Positions 35,250-43,173 of a stretch of 64,000 nucleotides of DNA are shown in pieces. The notes below the pieces were generated by a model, which saw only the letters and a list, made by a program, of their open reading frames with translations, made no database searches and was not told the origin of the DNA. Position 1 is the first letter of the stretch. Every line of letters begins with the position of its first letter. Origin of the DNA: CAZAFL01 sp964484465. GTDB lineage: Bacteria > Bacteroidota > Ignavibacteria > UBA10030 > SZUA-254. Made by a program: the position numbers and the translations under genes. The stretch covers positions 12,021 through 76,020 of the forward strand of contig CAZAFL010000014.1 in the NCBI GenBank assembly GCA_964484465.1. Direction: 5' to 3'.

Positions 35250-36191
35250 CTATTGTATCACTTCAAACCCCGTATACTTATGCAGAACCTTCGGCACAAC
35301 AACTTTCCCTTCGGGTGTTTGATAGTGTTCGAGAAGAGCCGCGACGACGCGCGGAAGTGCGAGCCCTGAGCCATTGAGCGTGTGCACAAATTCAGGTTTC
35401 CCACCTGCCGGGCGAAACCGGATGTTCATACGCCGCGCCTGGAAGGATTCAAAATTACTGACCGACGAAACTTCAAGCCATCGCTGTTGACCAACAGACC
35501 AGGCTTCCAAATCGTATTTCTTCGATTGCGTAAATCCCATGTCGCCGGTACACATCAATAATACACGATAACGTAAGCCGAGTTTCTGAAGAAGATGCTC
35601 GGCGTCGGCACGGAGGCTGTCGAGCTCGTTATANNNNNNNNNNNNNNNNNNNNNNNNNNNNNNNNNNNNNNNNNNNNNNNNNNNNNNNNNNNNNNNNNNN
35701 NNNNNNNNNNNNNNNNNNNNNNNNNNNNNNNNNCTTTCGAAATCAATTATCCCGAGTTTTTCCACCAATTCCCAATGTGGTTTTGGTTTGAAATCGATTG
35801 TCGGAATTTCCCCCCATATTGCAATTTCCTGATTATCCGCCGATGTTTTTCCTTCAGGGACCGAAGGGTGAGGAACATTCGGAATCTGCAGTAATAATTT
35901 GTTCAGCGATTCTTCCACCTGGCGCAGATCATCATCAAATGTCTTAATCTGACTTTTTACTGTTTCCATTTCGGCAATCGATGCTGACGCGTCTTTTCCC
36001 GCTCGTTTCAGTTTTCCGATATCTTCGGAAACAACGTTGCGGCGGTTTTTCAGCACCTCGCCCTTTTGAACGAGTTCACGCCGCTGTGTATCGAGCTTCA
36101 GAACTTCTTCGATGTGGTCGGTGTCTCCTTTTTTTCGAATGCCTTCCTTTACAAGGTCGGGGTGCTCACGTATAAATTTGATATCAAGCAT
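35250..36191 (-). CDS. serS: Seryl-tRNA synthetase, interrupted by an assembly gap
   Basis: Charges tRNA-Ser (and tRNA-Sec). The N-terminal part (from MLDIKFIREHPDLVKEGI) is the coiled-coil tRNA-binding arm, up to WELVEKLGIIDFE. After the 100 N (35634-35733) the class II core resumes at YNELDSLRADAEHLLQKLGL and runs through LLMCTGDMGF, VSSVSNFESFQARRMNIRFR and motif 3 (TLNGSGLALPRVVAALLEHY). Compared with a usual SerRS of about 425 residues, some 120-125 residues including motifs 1 and 2 are missing, while 100 N hold only 33. The N run is therefore a placeholder and the true gap is nearer 370 bp. The start overlaps the rmlD-like stop by 8 nt. Confidence 0.93.
   Translation of the reverse strand: MLDIKFIREHPDLVKEGIRKKGDTDHIEEVLKLDTQRRELVQKGEVLKNRRNVVSEDIGKLKRAGKDASASIAEMETVKSQIKTFDDDLRQVEESLNKLLLQIPNVPHPSVPEGKTSADNQEIAIWGEIPTIDFKPKPHWELVEKLGIIDFEXXXXXXXXXXXXXXXXXXXXXXXXXXXXXXXXXXYNELDSLRADAEHLLQKLGLRYRVLLMCTGDMGFTQSKKYDLEAWSVGQQRWLEVSSVSNFESFQARRMNIRFRPAGGKPEFVHTLNGSGLALPRVVAALLEHYQTPEGKVVVPKVLHKYTGFEVIQ
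35634..35733. other. Assembly gap (100 N)
   Basis: Exactly 100 undetermined bases inside serS. From the missing SerRS core residues, the real distance should be roughly 370 bp, so coordinates beyond this point are shifted relative to the true chromosome. Confidence 0.99.
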
Positions 36192-37113
36192 TGGCTTCAG
36201 AAAAGTTTTTCATGTGGTTATGCAACTGACTTTTAAAAATCGACATTCCTCGCTCAACCCCCGACGGCTTTACCCCCAATTCTGTTTCCGCTTTAAGCGT
36301 GATAAAACCGGACTTCAGAGGTCGTGCCGCGGGCTGCTTAAATACTGAGGTCTTCACAGGCTGAATAAGCTTTTCACTGAAATTGAATGTGCGCGCTACC
36401 GTCAGTGCAAAATCATAACGACTGATCAAATCCGCTCCTGCAACATGGTACACATCCGACCGTTCAAGGTCGATAATTTTGAGAATTGCATACGCAAGGT
36501 CATCCACGAGTGTGGGGTTGCCGACCTGGTCTTCCACAACGCGGATTGGTTTCCCTTCGCCGAGGTTTTTCATCACCCAGAGGGCAAAGTTGAGTTTCAC
36601 TCCGTGACCGATGCCGTACAGCACCATTGTCCTGACAATCGTATGAGGGATTTCATTTGTCTTCAGGACATTTTCGCTTGCGAGTTTTGTTTTTCCATAA
36701 TAGCTGATGGGATTAGGGCGGTCAAGCTCGCTATATGGTCCGTTTTTCCCATCGAAGACATAATCCGTCGAGATATGAATGACCCGCGCGCCGACAAGCT
36801 TCGCGGCAAGCGCAAGATATTCAACACTCTTCACGTTACTGCGCCAGGCGATTTCGCGATCAGTCTCACACTTATCGACGTCTGTCATCGCTGCGGCGTT
36901 GATAATCACCTCCGGCTCGAACTCATCGATGGTCGCGCGCACAGCCTGCCGGTCCGTCGTGTCGAGTTTACGATAGGTTATAACGTCTTCCGCAAACACC
37001 GAATGGTCGTGACGCGAAGTGAGCAATAGATTGTAACCGTTGGAATGAATCATCAGTTCGGCAAGTTTCTGACCCAGCAACCCGTTACTGCCGGTGATAA
37101 GGACGCGCTTCAC
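36184..37113 (-). CDS. dTDP-4-dehydrorhamnose reductase family protein (RmlD-like SDR)
   Basis: 309 residues, extended SDR fold. N-terminal NAD(P)-binding GSNGLLGQKLAEL (residues 8-20), DVDKCETD, HISTDYVFDGKNGPYSELD with Ser/Thr, and the catalytic YYGKTKLASE (YxxxK), followed by VEDQVGNPTLVDDLA as in RmlD. It may make dTDP-rhamnose or act on a related nucleotide sugar; no rmlA, rmlB or rmlC is in the window. It lies 6 bp after dapD and overlaps serS by 8 nt. Confidence 0.85.
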   Translation of the reverse strand: MKRVLITGSNGLLGQKLAELMIHSNGYNLLLTSRHDHSVFAEDVITYRKLDTTDRQAVRATIDEFEPEVIINAAAMTDVDKCETDREIAWRSNVKSVEYLALAAKLVGARVIHISTDYVFDGKNGPYSELDRPNPISYYGKTKLASENVLKTNEIPHTIVRTMVLYGIGHGVKLNFALWVMKNLGEGKPIRVVEDQVGNPTLVDDLAYAILKIIDLERSDVYHVAGADLISRYDFALTVARTFNFSEKLIQPVKTSVFKQPAARPLKSGFITLKAETELGVKPSGVERGMSIFKSQLHNHMKNFSEANA

Positions 37114-37119
37114 TGAAAA

Positions 37120-37953
37120 TTACCGTAAACTTTCTTCGAGAGCCGTTACGGCATCCGTTTTTTCATCCCTGTATTTTACAATAATCGGAGAATATACCGA
37201 AAGTTTGTGTTCTTTGGCGAATGGCTGTTCGATATGGCGATTCCCGGGAATGACCACAGCTCCGGAAGGAATTATCAACGGTTCGGAAGCGGTTTTCCGG
37301 TAGATCTTGTTGTGGACAAGGTCATACACGGGGGTCGAGCCGGTGAGAATCACACCGGCGCCAAGGACCGCACGTTGCTGAACCGTCGTCCCTTCATAAA
37401 TGCCGCAATTTCCTCCGACAAGGACGTCGTCCTCTATAATAACAGGAAGAGAGCCGATCGGCTCCAGTACCCCGCCGATTTGTGCCCCGGCGCTGATGTG
37501 GACATGTGTACCGATTTGTGCGCACGAACCGACGAGCGCATGCGAATCAATCATTGTTTGCTCACCGACATACGCACCGATGTTCACATACGAAGGCGGC
37601 ATCATCACGACTCCGCGTCCGATATAGACGCCGTCACGAACCGCGCTGCCGCCCGCAACAATTCTCACATTGTCCTCAAGTGAAAATTCCCTGAGCGACA
37701 TTGTCTCCTTATCGAAGAACTGAAAACCAGGATCAACTGAAACATCCTTCAGATGTCCAAGACGGAATGCGAGCAGGATTCCTTTCTTCACCCACGTATT
37801 GACATGCCATGAAGTTCCATTGCTTTCGGCGGCGCGAACATTTCCCTTATTGAGAGAATCTTTCAGTTCGTTTATCGCACTGAGGGCTTCACCCCGGTTA
37901 ATTTTTTCGACGGGGGAATCAAACAATTGTTCGATTGTCTTCTGGAGGCTCAT
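37120..37953 (-). CDS. dapD: 2,3,4,5-tetrahydropyridine-2,6-dicarboxylate N-succinyltransferase
   Basis: Succinylates tetrahydrodipicolinate in the succinylase branch of lysine/meso-diaminopimelate synthesis. 277 residues: helical N-terminal domain, then a left-handed beta-helix of hexapeptide repeats (VRIVAGGSAVRDGVYIGRGV; VIEDDVLVGGNCGIYEGTTV; RAVLGAGVILTGSTPVYDL), the full DapD pattern. Directly after dapA (1 bp) in the order dapB-dapA-dapD, so the pathway branch is fixed by this gene. Confidence 0.95.
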   Translation of the reverse strand: MSLQKTIEQLFDSPVEKINRGEALSAINELKDSLNKGNVRAAESNGTSWHVNTWVKKGILLAFRLGHLKDVSVDPGFQFFDKETMSLREFSLEDNVRIVAGGSAVRDGVYIGRGVVMMPPSYVNIGAYVGEQTMIDSHALVGSCAQIGTHVHISAGAQIGGVLEPIGSLPVIIEDDVLVGGNCGIYEGTTVQQRAVLGAGVILTGSTPVYDLVHNKIYRKTASEPLIIPSGAVVIPGNRHIEQPFAKEHKLSVYSPIIVKYRDEKTDAVTALEESLR

Positions 37954-37954
37954 A

Positions 37955-38857
37955 TCAGCGAACCAGTCTTAAACCCTTCAAGATTTTTTTAAGTGCCGGG
38001 CGATGCTTCTTACTCATCGGCACCATCGGGAGGCGGTAGATCTCCTCAATCATTCCCATCATCGCAAGCGCAGCTTTGACGGGAATAGGATTTGATTCGA
38101 TAAAATTGAAATTCATCAGCGGAAGCAACTCATTATGCAGTTTTGTGGCTTGAGCAAATTTTCCCTCCAGTCCGAGGCGTATCATTTTGGAAAATTGCCG
38201 TGGAACCTGGTTTGAAACAACTGAAACGACGCCATCGGCTCCAAGCGCTACGAGTGGAAGAGTGATTGCATCATCTCCAGACCAGACGCCGAATCTTTTC
38301 GGACGGAGGCGGAGGATCTCCATAATTTGGATAAAGTTTCCGGAAGCCTCCTTAATACCAACAACATTCGGCAGCTCATTTGCAATTCGAAGCGTCGTTT
38401 GAGCTTCGATGTTACTTGCTGTTCTTCCCGGCACATTGTAGACAATAATCGGTGCGTCGACGGCATTCGCGATTGCCGCATAATGAAGGAAAAATCCTTC
38501 CTGGGTCGGCTTATTATAGTAGGGCGCAACCGAGAGGATTCCGTCTGCGCCTGAAGCAAGAACATATTTTGCAAGAGCTATCGCCTTCATTGTCGAATTA
38601 CTGCCGGCACCGGCAATGACTTTCACCCGCCCGGCAGCCTGGTCAGCTACGATTTCAACAACGCGTGCCTGTTCGTCATCAGTAAGAGTTACACTTTCGC
38701 CTGTCGTACCGGTCGGTAAAATCGCTTCGACCCCTCCATCAATTTGAAAATCAACCAGCGTTCTCAGCGCATTTTCGTCAATCGCCCCCCCGGCGGTAAA
38801 CGGTGTAACGAGAGCAGTTCCTGTTCCCCGAAAGAGCATATTCTTTTTCATCGTCAT
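37955..38857 (-). CDS. dapA: 4-hydroxy-tetrahydrodipicolinate synthase
   Basis: Condenses pyruvate with aspartate semialdehyde, the first step of the diaminopimelate pathway. 300 residues from ATG 38857, which overlaps the dapB stop as ATGA; the frame is open further upstream but that would overlap dapB extensively. Motifs: GTALVTPFTAGGAIDENAL, LPTGTTGESVTL (substrate loop), catalytic Tyr in YNVPGRTASN and Schiff-base Lys in VVGIKEASGNF. Followed by dapD after 1 bp. Confidence 0.96.
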   Translation of the reverse strand: MTMKKNMLFRGTGTALVTPFTAGGAIDENALRTLVDFQIDGGVEAILPTGTTGESVTLTDDEQARVVEIVADQAAGRVKVIAGAGSNSTMKAIALAKYVLASGADGILSVAPYYNKPTQEGFFLHYAAIANAVDAPIIVYNVPGRTASNIEAQTTLRIANELPNVVGIKEASGNFIQIMEILRLRPKRFGVWSGDDAITLPLVALGADGVVSVVSNQVPRQFSKMIRLGLEGKFAQATKLHNELLPLMNFNFIESNPIPVKAALAMMGMIEEIYRLPMVPMSKKHRPALKKILKGLRLVR

Positions 38858-39591
38858 AGTGTATTTAAAACATCCTTCATTGTATAAATTCCATTTTTCC
38901 CGTTCAGCCATTCCGCCGCAATGAGTGCGCCGAGTGCAAACCCCGACCGGTTTTTTGCGGTGTGGATTAATTCAATACTGTCTGCTTCAGAATCGAATAA
39001 TATCCTATGCGTTCCCACAACCTCTCCGATACGTGTAGAAGTAATATGCAGTTGTTCCGGTTTGATTTGAGACGATGCACTTTCATGGAATACTTCCTTT
39101 TTACGGCGAACCTGTTGTAAGATGACCTGTCCGAGGGAGAGTGCGGTACCGCTCGGGCTGTCGGCTTTGCGGCGATGATGTGTCTCACTGATAGCGACAT
39201 CGTAGGAGTCAAATTTATCAAAAATTCTTGCCGCCGACTGAAGGAGCTGTGAGAAGATATTCATCCCGAGCGAAAAGTTCGGGGAATACAGCAAGCCGAT
39301 GTTTGTTTCCTTTACAATAGTTGAGACCTCGTCTAATTTATCATACCAGCCGGTTGTGCCGACAACGATATTTTTCCCACATCCGGCAATAAGCCTGAGA
39401 TTATGAACGACTGCGGCAGGAGTTGAAAAATCTATACACACATCAACTTCTTTCAGAGCCTGCGCCGTTATCCCCATTCCTCTCAGGTTATTTTCAACAG
39501 TGAAAATTTGCTTGACCGGTACATCGCGTCGTTTGGCGAGGGCCTCGACCTCTTTCCCCATCTTACCGTGGCCGATTAATGCAATGTTCAT
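38854..39591 (-). CDS. dapB: 4-hydroxy-tetrahydrodipicolinate reductase
   Basis: NAD(P)H-dependent reduction after DapA. 245 residues. N-terminal nucleotide-binding IALIGHGKMGKEVEAL, then VCIDFSTPAAV, VVGTTGWYD, SPNFSLGMNIF and the catalytic ETHHRRKADSPSGTAL (His, Lys and substrate-binding SGT). It is shorter than E. coli DapB (273), as is usual in Bacteroidota. Overlaps the PfkB kinase gene by 4 nt upstream and dapA by 4 nt downstream. Confidence 0.96.
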   Translation of the reverse strand: MNIALIGHGKMGKEVEALAKRRDVPVKQIFTVENNLRGMGITAQALKEVDVCIDFSTPAAVVHNLRLIAGCGKNIVVGTTGWYDKLDEVSTIVKETNIGLLYSPNFSLGMNIFSQLLQSAARIFDKFDSYDVAISETHHRRKADSPSGTALSLGQVILQQVRRKKEVFHESASSQIKPEQLHITSTRIGEVVGTHRILFDSEADSIELIHTAKNRSGFALGALIAAEWLNGKNGIYTMKDVLNTL

Positions 39592-40547
39592 GATGTGTGC
39601 TCTGATAATGACTGCTTTTCGAGCCGGAATATCGCCAGGTCATCAATAGTCGTCGATCCTACTATACGTGTCTTACCAGCAGCAACATTGTTGGCAAACT
39701 CTGCCGATCGAAGAATGGTGGCGGAATCTCCTGGTTCTTGTTCTCCTTTCAAGAACCGGGCACAGTACGAGGCGGCAAAAACGTCACCGCAGCCAGTCGG
39801 GTCAACTGCACCAGGGGTGGTTATGCCCGGAACATCGAACCGCCGAACATGTTTGTGCTCGCCGATATAAGCGGTACACCCGCGGTCCCCCCGCGTCACG
39901 ATCAATGCTCTGGTATTCAATGCCAATGTGTGGTTTGCAAGAGTTTGTTCATCGAGATGTTCCGGAGAAAGTACTGCCGCTTCTTCTTCATTCATCTGTA
40001 CCGCATGAAGCATGAACAACCACCGCCGCCAATTTTCAACCGGGCGATGATAGCGTGTGTAGTCACTCTTGATACCGAGTGTTAAACTGTGCACATCCAT
40101 GTAGACCGGAATATGCCGTTCCCTGACTTCCATGCGAAGTTCATCGAGAGTTTCGAGTAAAATATCCTGCCCGGAGATCATGTTTACGAGAACCATATCC
40201 GTTGTAAGAAACGGTCGAATTCTTTTCCAGGGAGTCGGTTCGGCAATATGCCTGGAACACTCGATCCGGTTATATGAATTCTTGTACAGAAGCCGGACTT
40301 CATTTGTCGGACCGTTAAATTTATAAATGCCTGAAACGTCCACGTTCCGATACGCGCTGAAACGTTCCATGAGGGCATCGTAATCTCCCTTTCCCACACC
40401 GAAGACAGGATAAACAGTATCAGTCTGTTCGAGCAGGTTTGCCAGCGTTACGATGGAAAAGAAAATGCCGCCATAGCTCTTGACCTCTTCCCCCGCGGGA
40501 GGGTGAATAACATCAAGACAAACATGTCCGATAACGGTTATCTTCAT
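39588..40547 (-). CDS. PfkB-family carbohydrate/nucleoside kinase
   Basis: 319 residues of the ribokinase fold. The N-terminal substrate-binding Asp/Gly region is VCLDVIHPPAGEEVKSYGG, and the C-terminal signature DPTGCGDVFAASYCA carries the catalytic Asp and anion hole. The start of the lid region (ECSRHIAE) is unlike fructokinase or adenosine kinase. The substrate cannot be told. It overlaps dapB as ATGA and follows the HisA-like gene by 45 bp, so it is translated with the lysine genes without an obvious pathway link. Confidence 0.85.
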   Translation of the reverse strand: MKITVIGHVCLDVIHPPAGEEVKSYGGIFFSIVTLANLLEQTDTVYPVFGVGKGDYDALMERFSAYRNVDVSGIYKFNGPTNEVRLLYKNSYNRIECSRHIAEPTPWKRIRPFLTTDMVLVNMISGQDILLETLDELRMEVRERHIPVYMDVHSLTLGIKSDYTRYHRPVENWRRWLFMLHAVQMNEEEAAVLSPEHLDEQTLANHTLALNTRALIVTRGDRGCTAYIGEHKHVRRFDVPGITTPGAVDPTGCGDVFAASYCARFLKGEQEPGDSATILRSAEFANNVAAGKTRIVGSTTIDDLAIFRLEKQSLSEHTS

Positions 40548-40592
40548 ACGCTGTAATGGATGATTGAATTACAAAGTACACACGCACGTTCA

Positions 40593-41315
40593 TTACACCT
40601 TGGCGGTAAAAGGAAAATCTCCGGCTTCACAGAATCGCCAAAGACCCTGGCAAGCAAATTTATTTTCATACAATGCCTGACCGATGATAACTGAATCAAC
40701 CCCAAGCGGCTCCATTTCCTGCAGTTTGAGTAGTTCCTCAAGGTTTGTCACACCACCCGAGACAGTCACGCGCATGCCGGTGTTCTCTGCGAGAGACTTG
40801 GCGTGGCTAAACAGGACGGTGCCGTCTGTATTCTCCTCCAATAATAAATCACCGTAAATTATCCGTTTGAATCCTCGTTGTTTCGCAAGCAGACCTGAGG
40901 CGATTATAGATGTTTCAGGATCGCCAGCCCCTATTCCGACTGCAATCTTTGATGGACCGAAACTATCCAAAAGATATTTCGCTTCCTGCTGGTCTTCTAT
41001 CAATGCAGTTGAAACGATAACCCGATAAACGCCGCAGTCAAAAGCGTTCCTGACTTCCTCGACTGTATCGATTCCTCCACCCAATTCAATTGGAATGTCA
41101 ACAGCCGCCACCATTTTTGTCACAGCTTCAACATTGATGAGTCGCCGGTTTTTTATCCCATCTCTATCCGTTACGTGCAAAGTTTTTGCATTTTCTTTTC
41201 TCCAAAGGATCGCCATTTCAACAGGGTCACGCGTAGCATATCCGCTATCGAGGTCGCGAACCGTTTGAGAACAATTGCCGCCGGAAATATCGAGTGCAGG
41301 AATAATTAAGAGCAT
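40593..41315 (-). CDS. HisA-like (phosphoribosyl isomerase A family) TIM-barrel protein
   Basis: 240 residues from ATG 41315 (MLLIIPALDISGGNC); a TTG 17 codons upstream is less likely. HisA-family features: D9 in PALDI, HVTDRDGIKNRR, ELGGGIDTVEEV, the phosphate-binding VSGGVTN and DSVIIGQALYENKF. HisA normally has a second catalytic Asp after beta-strand 5 (Asp127 in Thermotoga); here that position is in KIAVGIGAGDPET, i.e. Gly129. The strand-6 Thr region is YGDLLLEENTDGT with an insertion. It may be a true but divergent HisA or a paralogue with another role. No other his gene is nearby; it starts the dap/rmlD/serS run. Confidence 0.75.
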   Translation of the reverse strand: MLLIIPALDISGGNCSQTVRDLDSGYATRDPVEMAILWRKENAKTLHVTDRDGIKNRRLINVEAVTKMVAAVDIPIELGGGIDTVEEVRNAFDCGVYRVIVSTALIEDQQEAKYLLDSFGPSKIAVGIGAGDPETSIIASGLLAKQRGFKRIIYGDLLLEENTDGTVLFSHAKSLAENTGMRVTVSGGVTNLEELLKLQEMEPLGVDSVIIGQALYENKFACQGLWRFCEAGDFPFTAKV

Positions 41316-41387
41316 AAAATTTTTCAATCCGTTTAATAAAATGCACAAAATTTCCCTCAAATTCAAGGTGAAGATCCGTGTGAGTCC

Positions 41388-41422
41388 AAACCTCCCGCAG
41401 GTTCAGAACCTGCGGGAGGTTT
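41388..41422. repeat. 35-bp nested palindrome in a divergent intergenic region
   Basis: A perfect 17-bp inverted repeat around a single central A: left arm AAACCTCCCGCAGGTTC, right arm GAACCTGCGGGAGGTTT. Each arm itself has AACCT/AGGTT ends around CCCGC or GCGGG, so two small hairpins or one long one can form. It is not followed by a T tract on either strand. It resembles dispersed intergenic REP/MITE-like elements more than a terminator. Confidence 0.8.
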
Positions 41423-41487
41423 AACCGGGGAGTTTTCTTTCTCTCACATATTTTGTATCTTTCTCTTCCAATTTTTTCTATAATAAT

Positions 41488-43131
41488 ATGATGAAGAGAT
41501 TTTTTTTGATTACCGTTTTGTCCCTTTCCTTTGCCGGTTTCCGATATGTACATTCGGAAGAGCCGAAGTTAGTCGTACTTGTCTCACTCGACCAGTTCCC
41601 GTACGAATATCTTACCCGATTTGAACCTTATTTTTCAAAAAATGGATTTCAATTTCTTCTCCGGAATGGCGCGAATTTCACTAATGCGCAGTATGAGCAC
41701 GCCTATACGAAAACAGCACCTTCACATGCGGCATTGATAACGGGCGTTTACGGGCATATCAACGGCATTACAGCTAATAAATGGTACGACCGGACGAGAA
41801 AAAAGGAAGTGAATTCCGTCGACGATGATTCGGTGAAGCTTCTTGGAATTAACGGAGAGGGATGTTCACCTCGAAACCTTGAGGTATATACCGTCGGTGA
41901 TATGCTCCGAAGAAAAACGCACCTCCGATCAAAAGTCATCGGCATTTCAAACAAAGACCGCAGCGCAATCCTCATGGCAGGCAAGCTCGGGACTGCATTC
42001 TGGTTTGTCGATTCCATCGTGACGACCTCAACCTACTACATGCCGGATGCTCCTTCCTGGCTGAAAATGTTTAATACATCCGGAGCTTTTCAGAGATACT
42101 TTGGAAAACAGTGGACGGAAACAGATCCGAAAACAGCGTCGATAGTCTGTAATGATGATGATACATCCTATAAGGCAAGTTCTTTGGGACTTGGAAAAAC
42201 ATTTCCCCATCCTCTTGTAGGGAAGAATCCACGCGCGATCACACCTTCGTTTTACCAGGCTATTGAGCATACCCCATTTGCAACAACACTTCTCCTTGAA
42301 GTCTGCAGGAAGGCTGTTATCGAAGAATCTCTCGGCGTTCGCGGAACAACAGACATGCTGTGCGTTGGCGTGTCAGCAATCGATGAAATCGGACATTCTT
42401 ACGGACCGCAAAGCCGCGAGGTGTTTGATGACGCGGTTCGTACCGACAGGATGCTGGGAGAATTTTTTCATTTCCTCGATAAGCGGCTGGGCCTTCGCCA
42501 TTGTGTCATTATACTTACTAGCGACCATGGCATTGCACCGGTGCCGGAGTATCAGAAAAAGAAACACCCCGGGGTCGAAGCAGGAAGGGTGAGTTCAAGC
42601 CAGGTTTTAAAGCTTTCGGAACAAGCCCTCGAGAGCGTCTTTGGGAAACCACCCGCGGAAAAAAAATGGGTAGCGCAGGTACTTGAGACCGACATCTATC
42701 TGGACGCCGGTGTTCTCAACGAGAAGAATATTTCCCTCAATCAGGCGATCCAGGTGGTGAAAGATTCTATTTCGAGTCAACCGTTTGTTGCGGCTGCATA
42801 CACACAGAAAGATTTCGAACACATAGATTCATCCGATCATAGTGGCATGCGGCTTGGAAAAACATTCTATCCCCAACGGATGGGAGATATTATGCTCATC
42901 CTGAAACCTTATTTTATCGTATCTTCGGATTCGACGGGGACAAATCATGGACAGCCGTACGAATATGATTCTCATGTCCCGCTTATATTCTATGGAAAGG
43001 AATTTATCAGTGGTGTTTACCGGGAACGTGTCAGCCCGATTGACCTCGCTCCTACGCTTGCGGAAATCCTGAAAACACCACCCCTCCCATTTTGTGAAGG
43101 ACATGTTCTCCGTGAAGCGGTAAAAGAATAA
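41488..43131 (+). CDS. PafA-type secreted alkaline phosphatase (phosphomonoesterase)
   Basis: 547 residues with a signal peptide (hydrophobic 5-17, cut near VHS). Alkaline-phosphatase superfamily: metal ligands D35 (SLDQF), the D/H pair in DEIGHSYG, DH in LTSDHG, and the late His in GTNHGQPYEYDSHVP. Nucleophile T76 (TKTAPSHAA), N97 (GITANKWYD) and K156/R158 (ISNKDRSA) reproduce the T/N/K-x-R set that marks the PafA phosphomonoesterases of Bacteroidota rather than diesterases. It likely releases phosphate from organic monoesters in the periplasm. It diverges from the HisA-like gene. No Pho-box-like element was recognised. Confidence 0.9.
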   Translation: MMKRFFLITVLSLSFAGFRYVHSEEPKLVVLVSLDQFPYEYLTRFEPYFSKNGFQFLLRNGANFTNAQYEHAYTKTAPSHAALITGVYGHINGITANKWYDRTRKKEVNSVDDDSVKLLGINGEGCSPRNLEVYTVGDMLRRKTHLRSKVIGISNKDRSAILMAGKLGTAFWFVDSIVTTSTYYMPDAPSWLKMFNTSGAFQRYFGKQWTETDPKTASIVCNDDDTSYKASSLGLGKTFPHPLVGKNPRAITPSFYQAIEHTPFATTLLLEVCRKAVIEESLGVRGTTDMLCVGVSAIDEIGHSYGPQSREVFDDAVRTDRMLGEFFHFLDKRLGLRHCVIILTSDHGIAPVPEYQKKKHPGVEAGRVSSSQVLKLSEQALESVFGKPPAEKKWVAQVLETDIYLDAGVLNEKNISLNQAIQVVKDSISSQPFVAAAYTQKDFEHIDSSDHSGMRLGKTFYPQRMGDIMLILKPYFIVSSDSTGTNHGQPYEYDSHVPLIFYGKEFISGVYRERVSPIDLAPTLAEILKTPPLPFCEGHVLREAVKE

Positions 43132-43173
43132 CCCGGGATTGTTAGAGAAAAGAAGGTCTGCAGGATTGAATCG

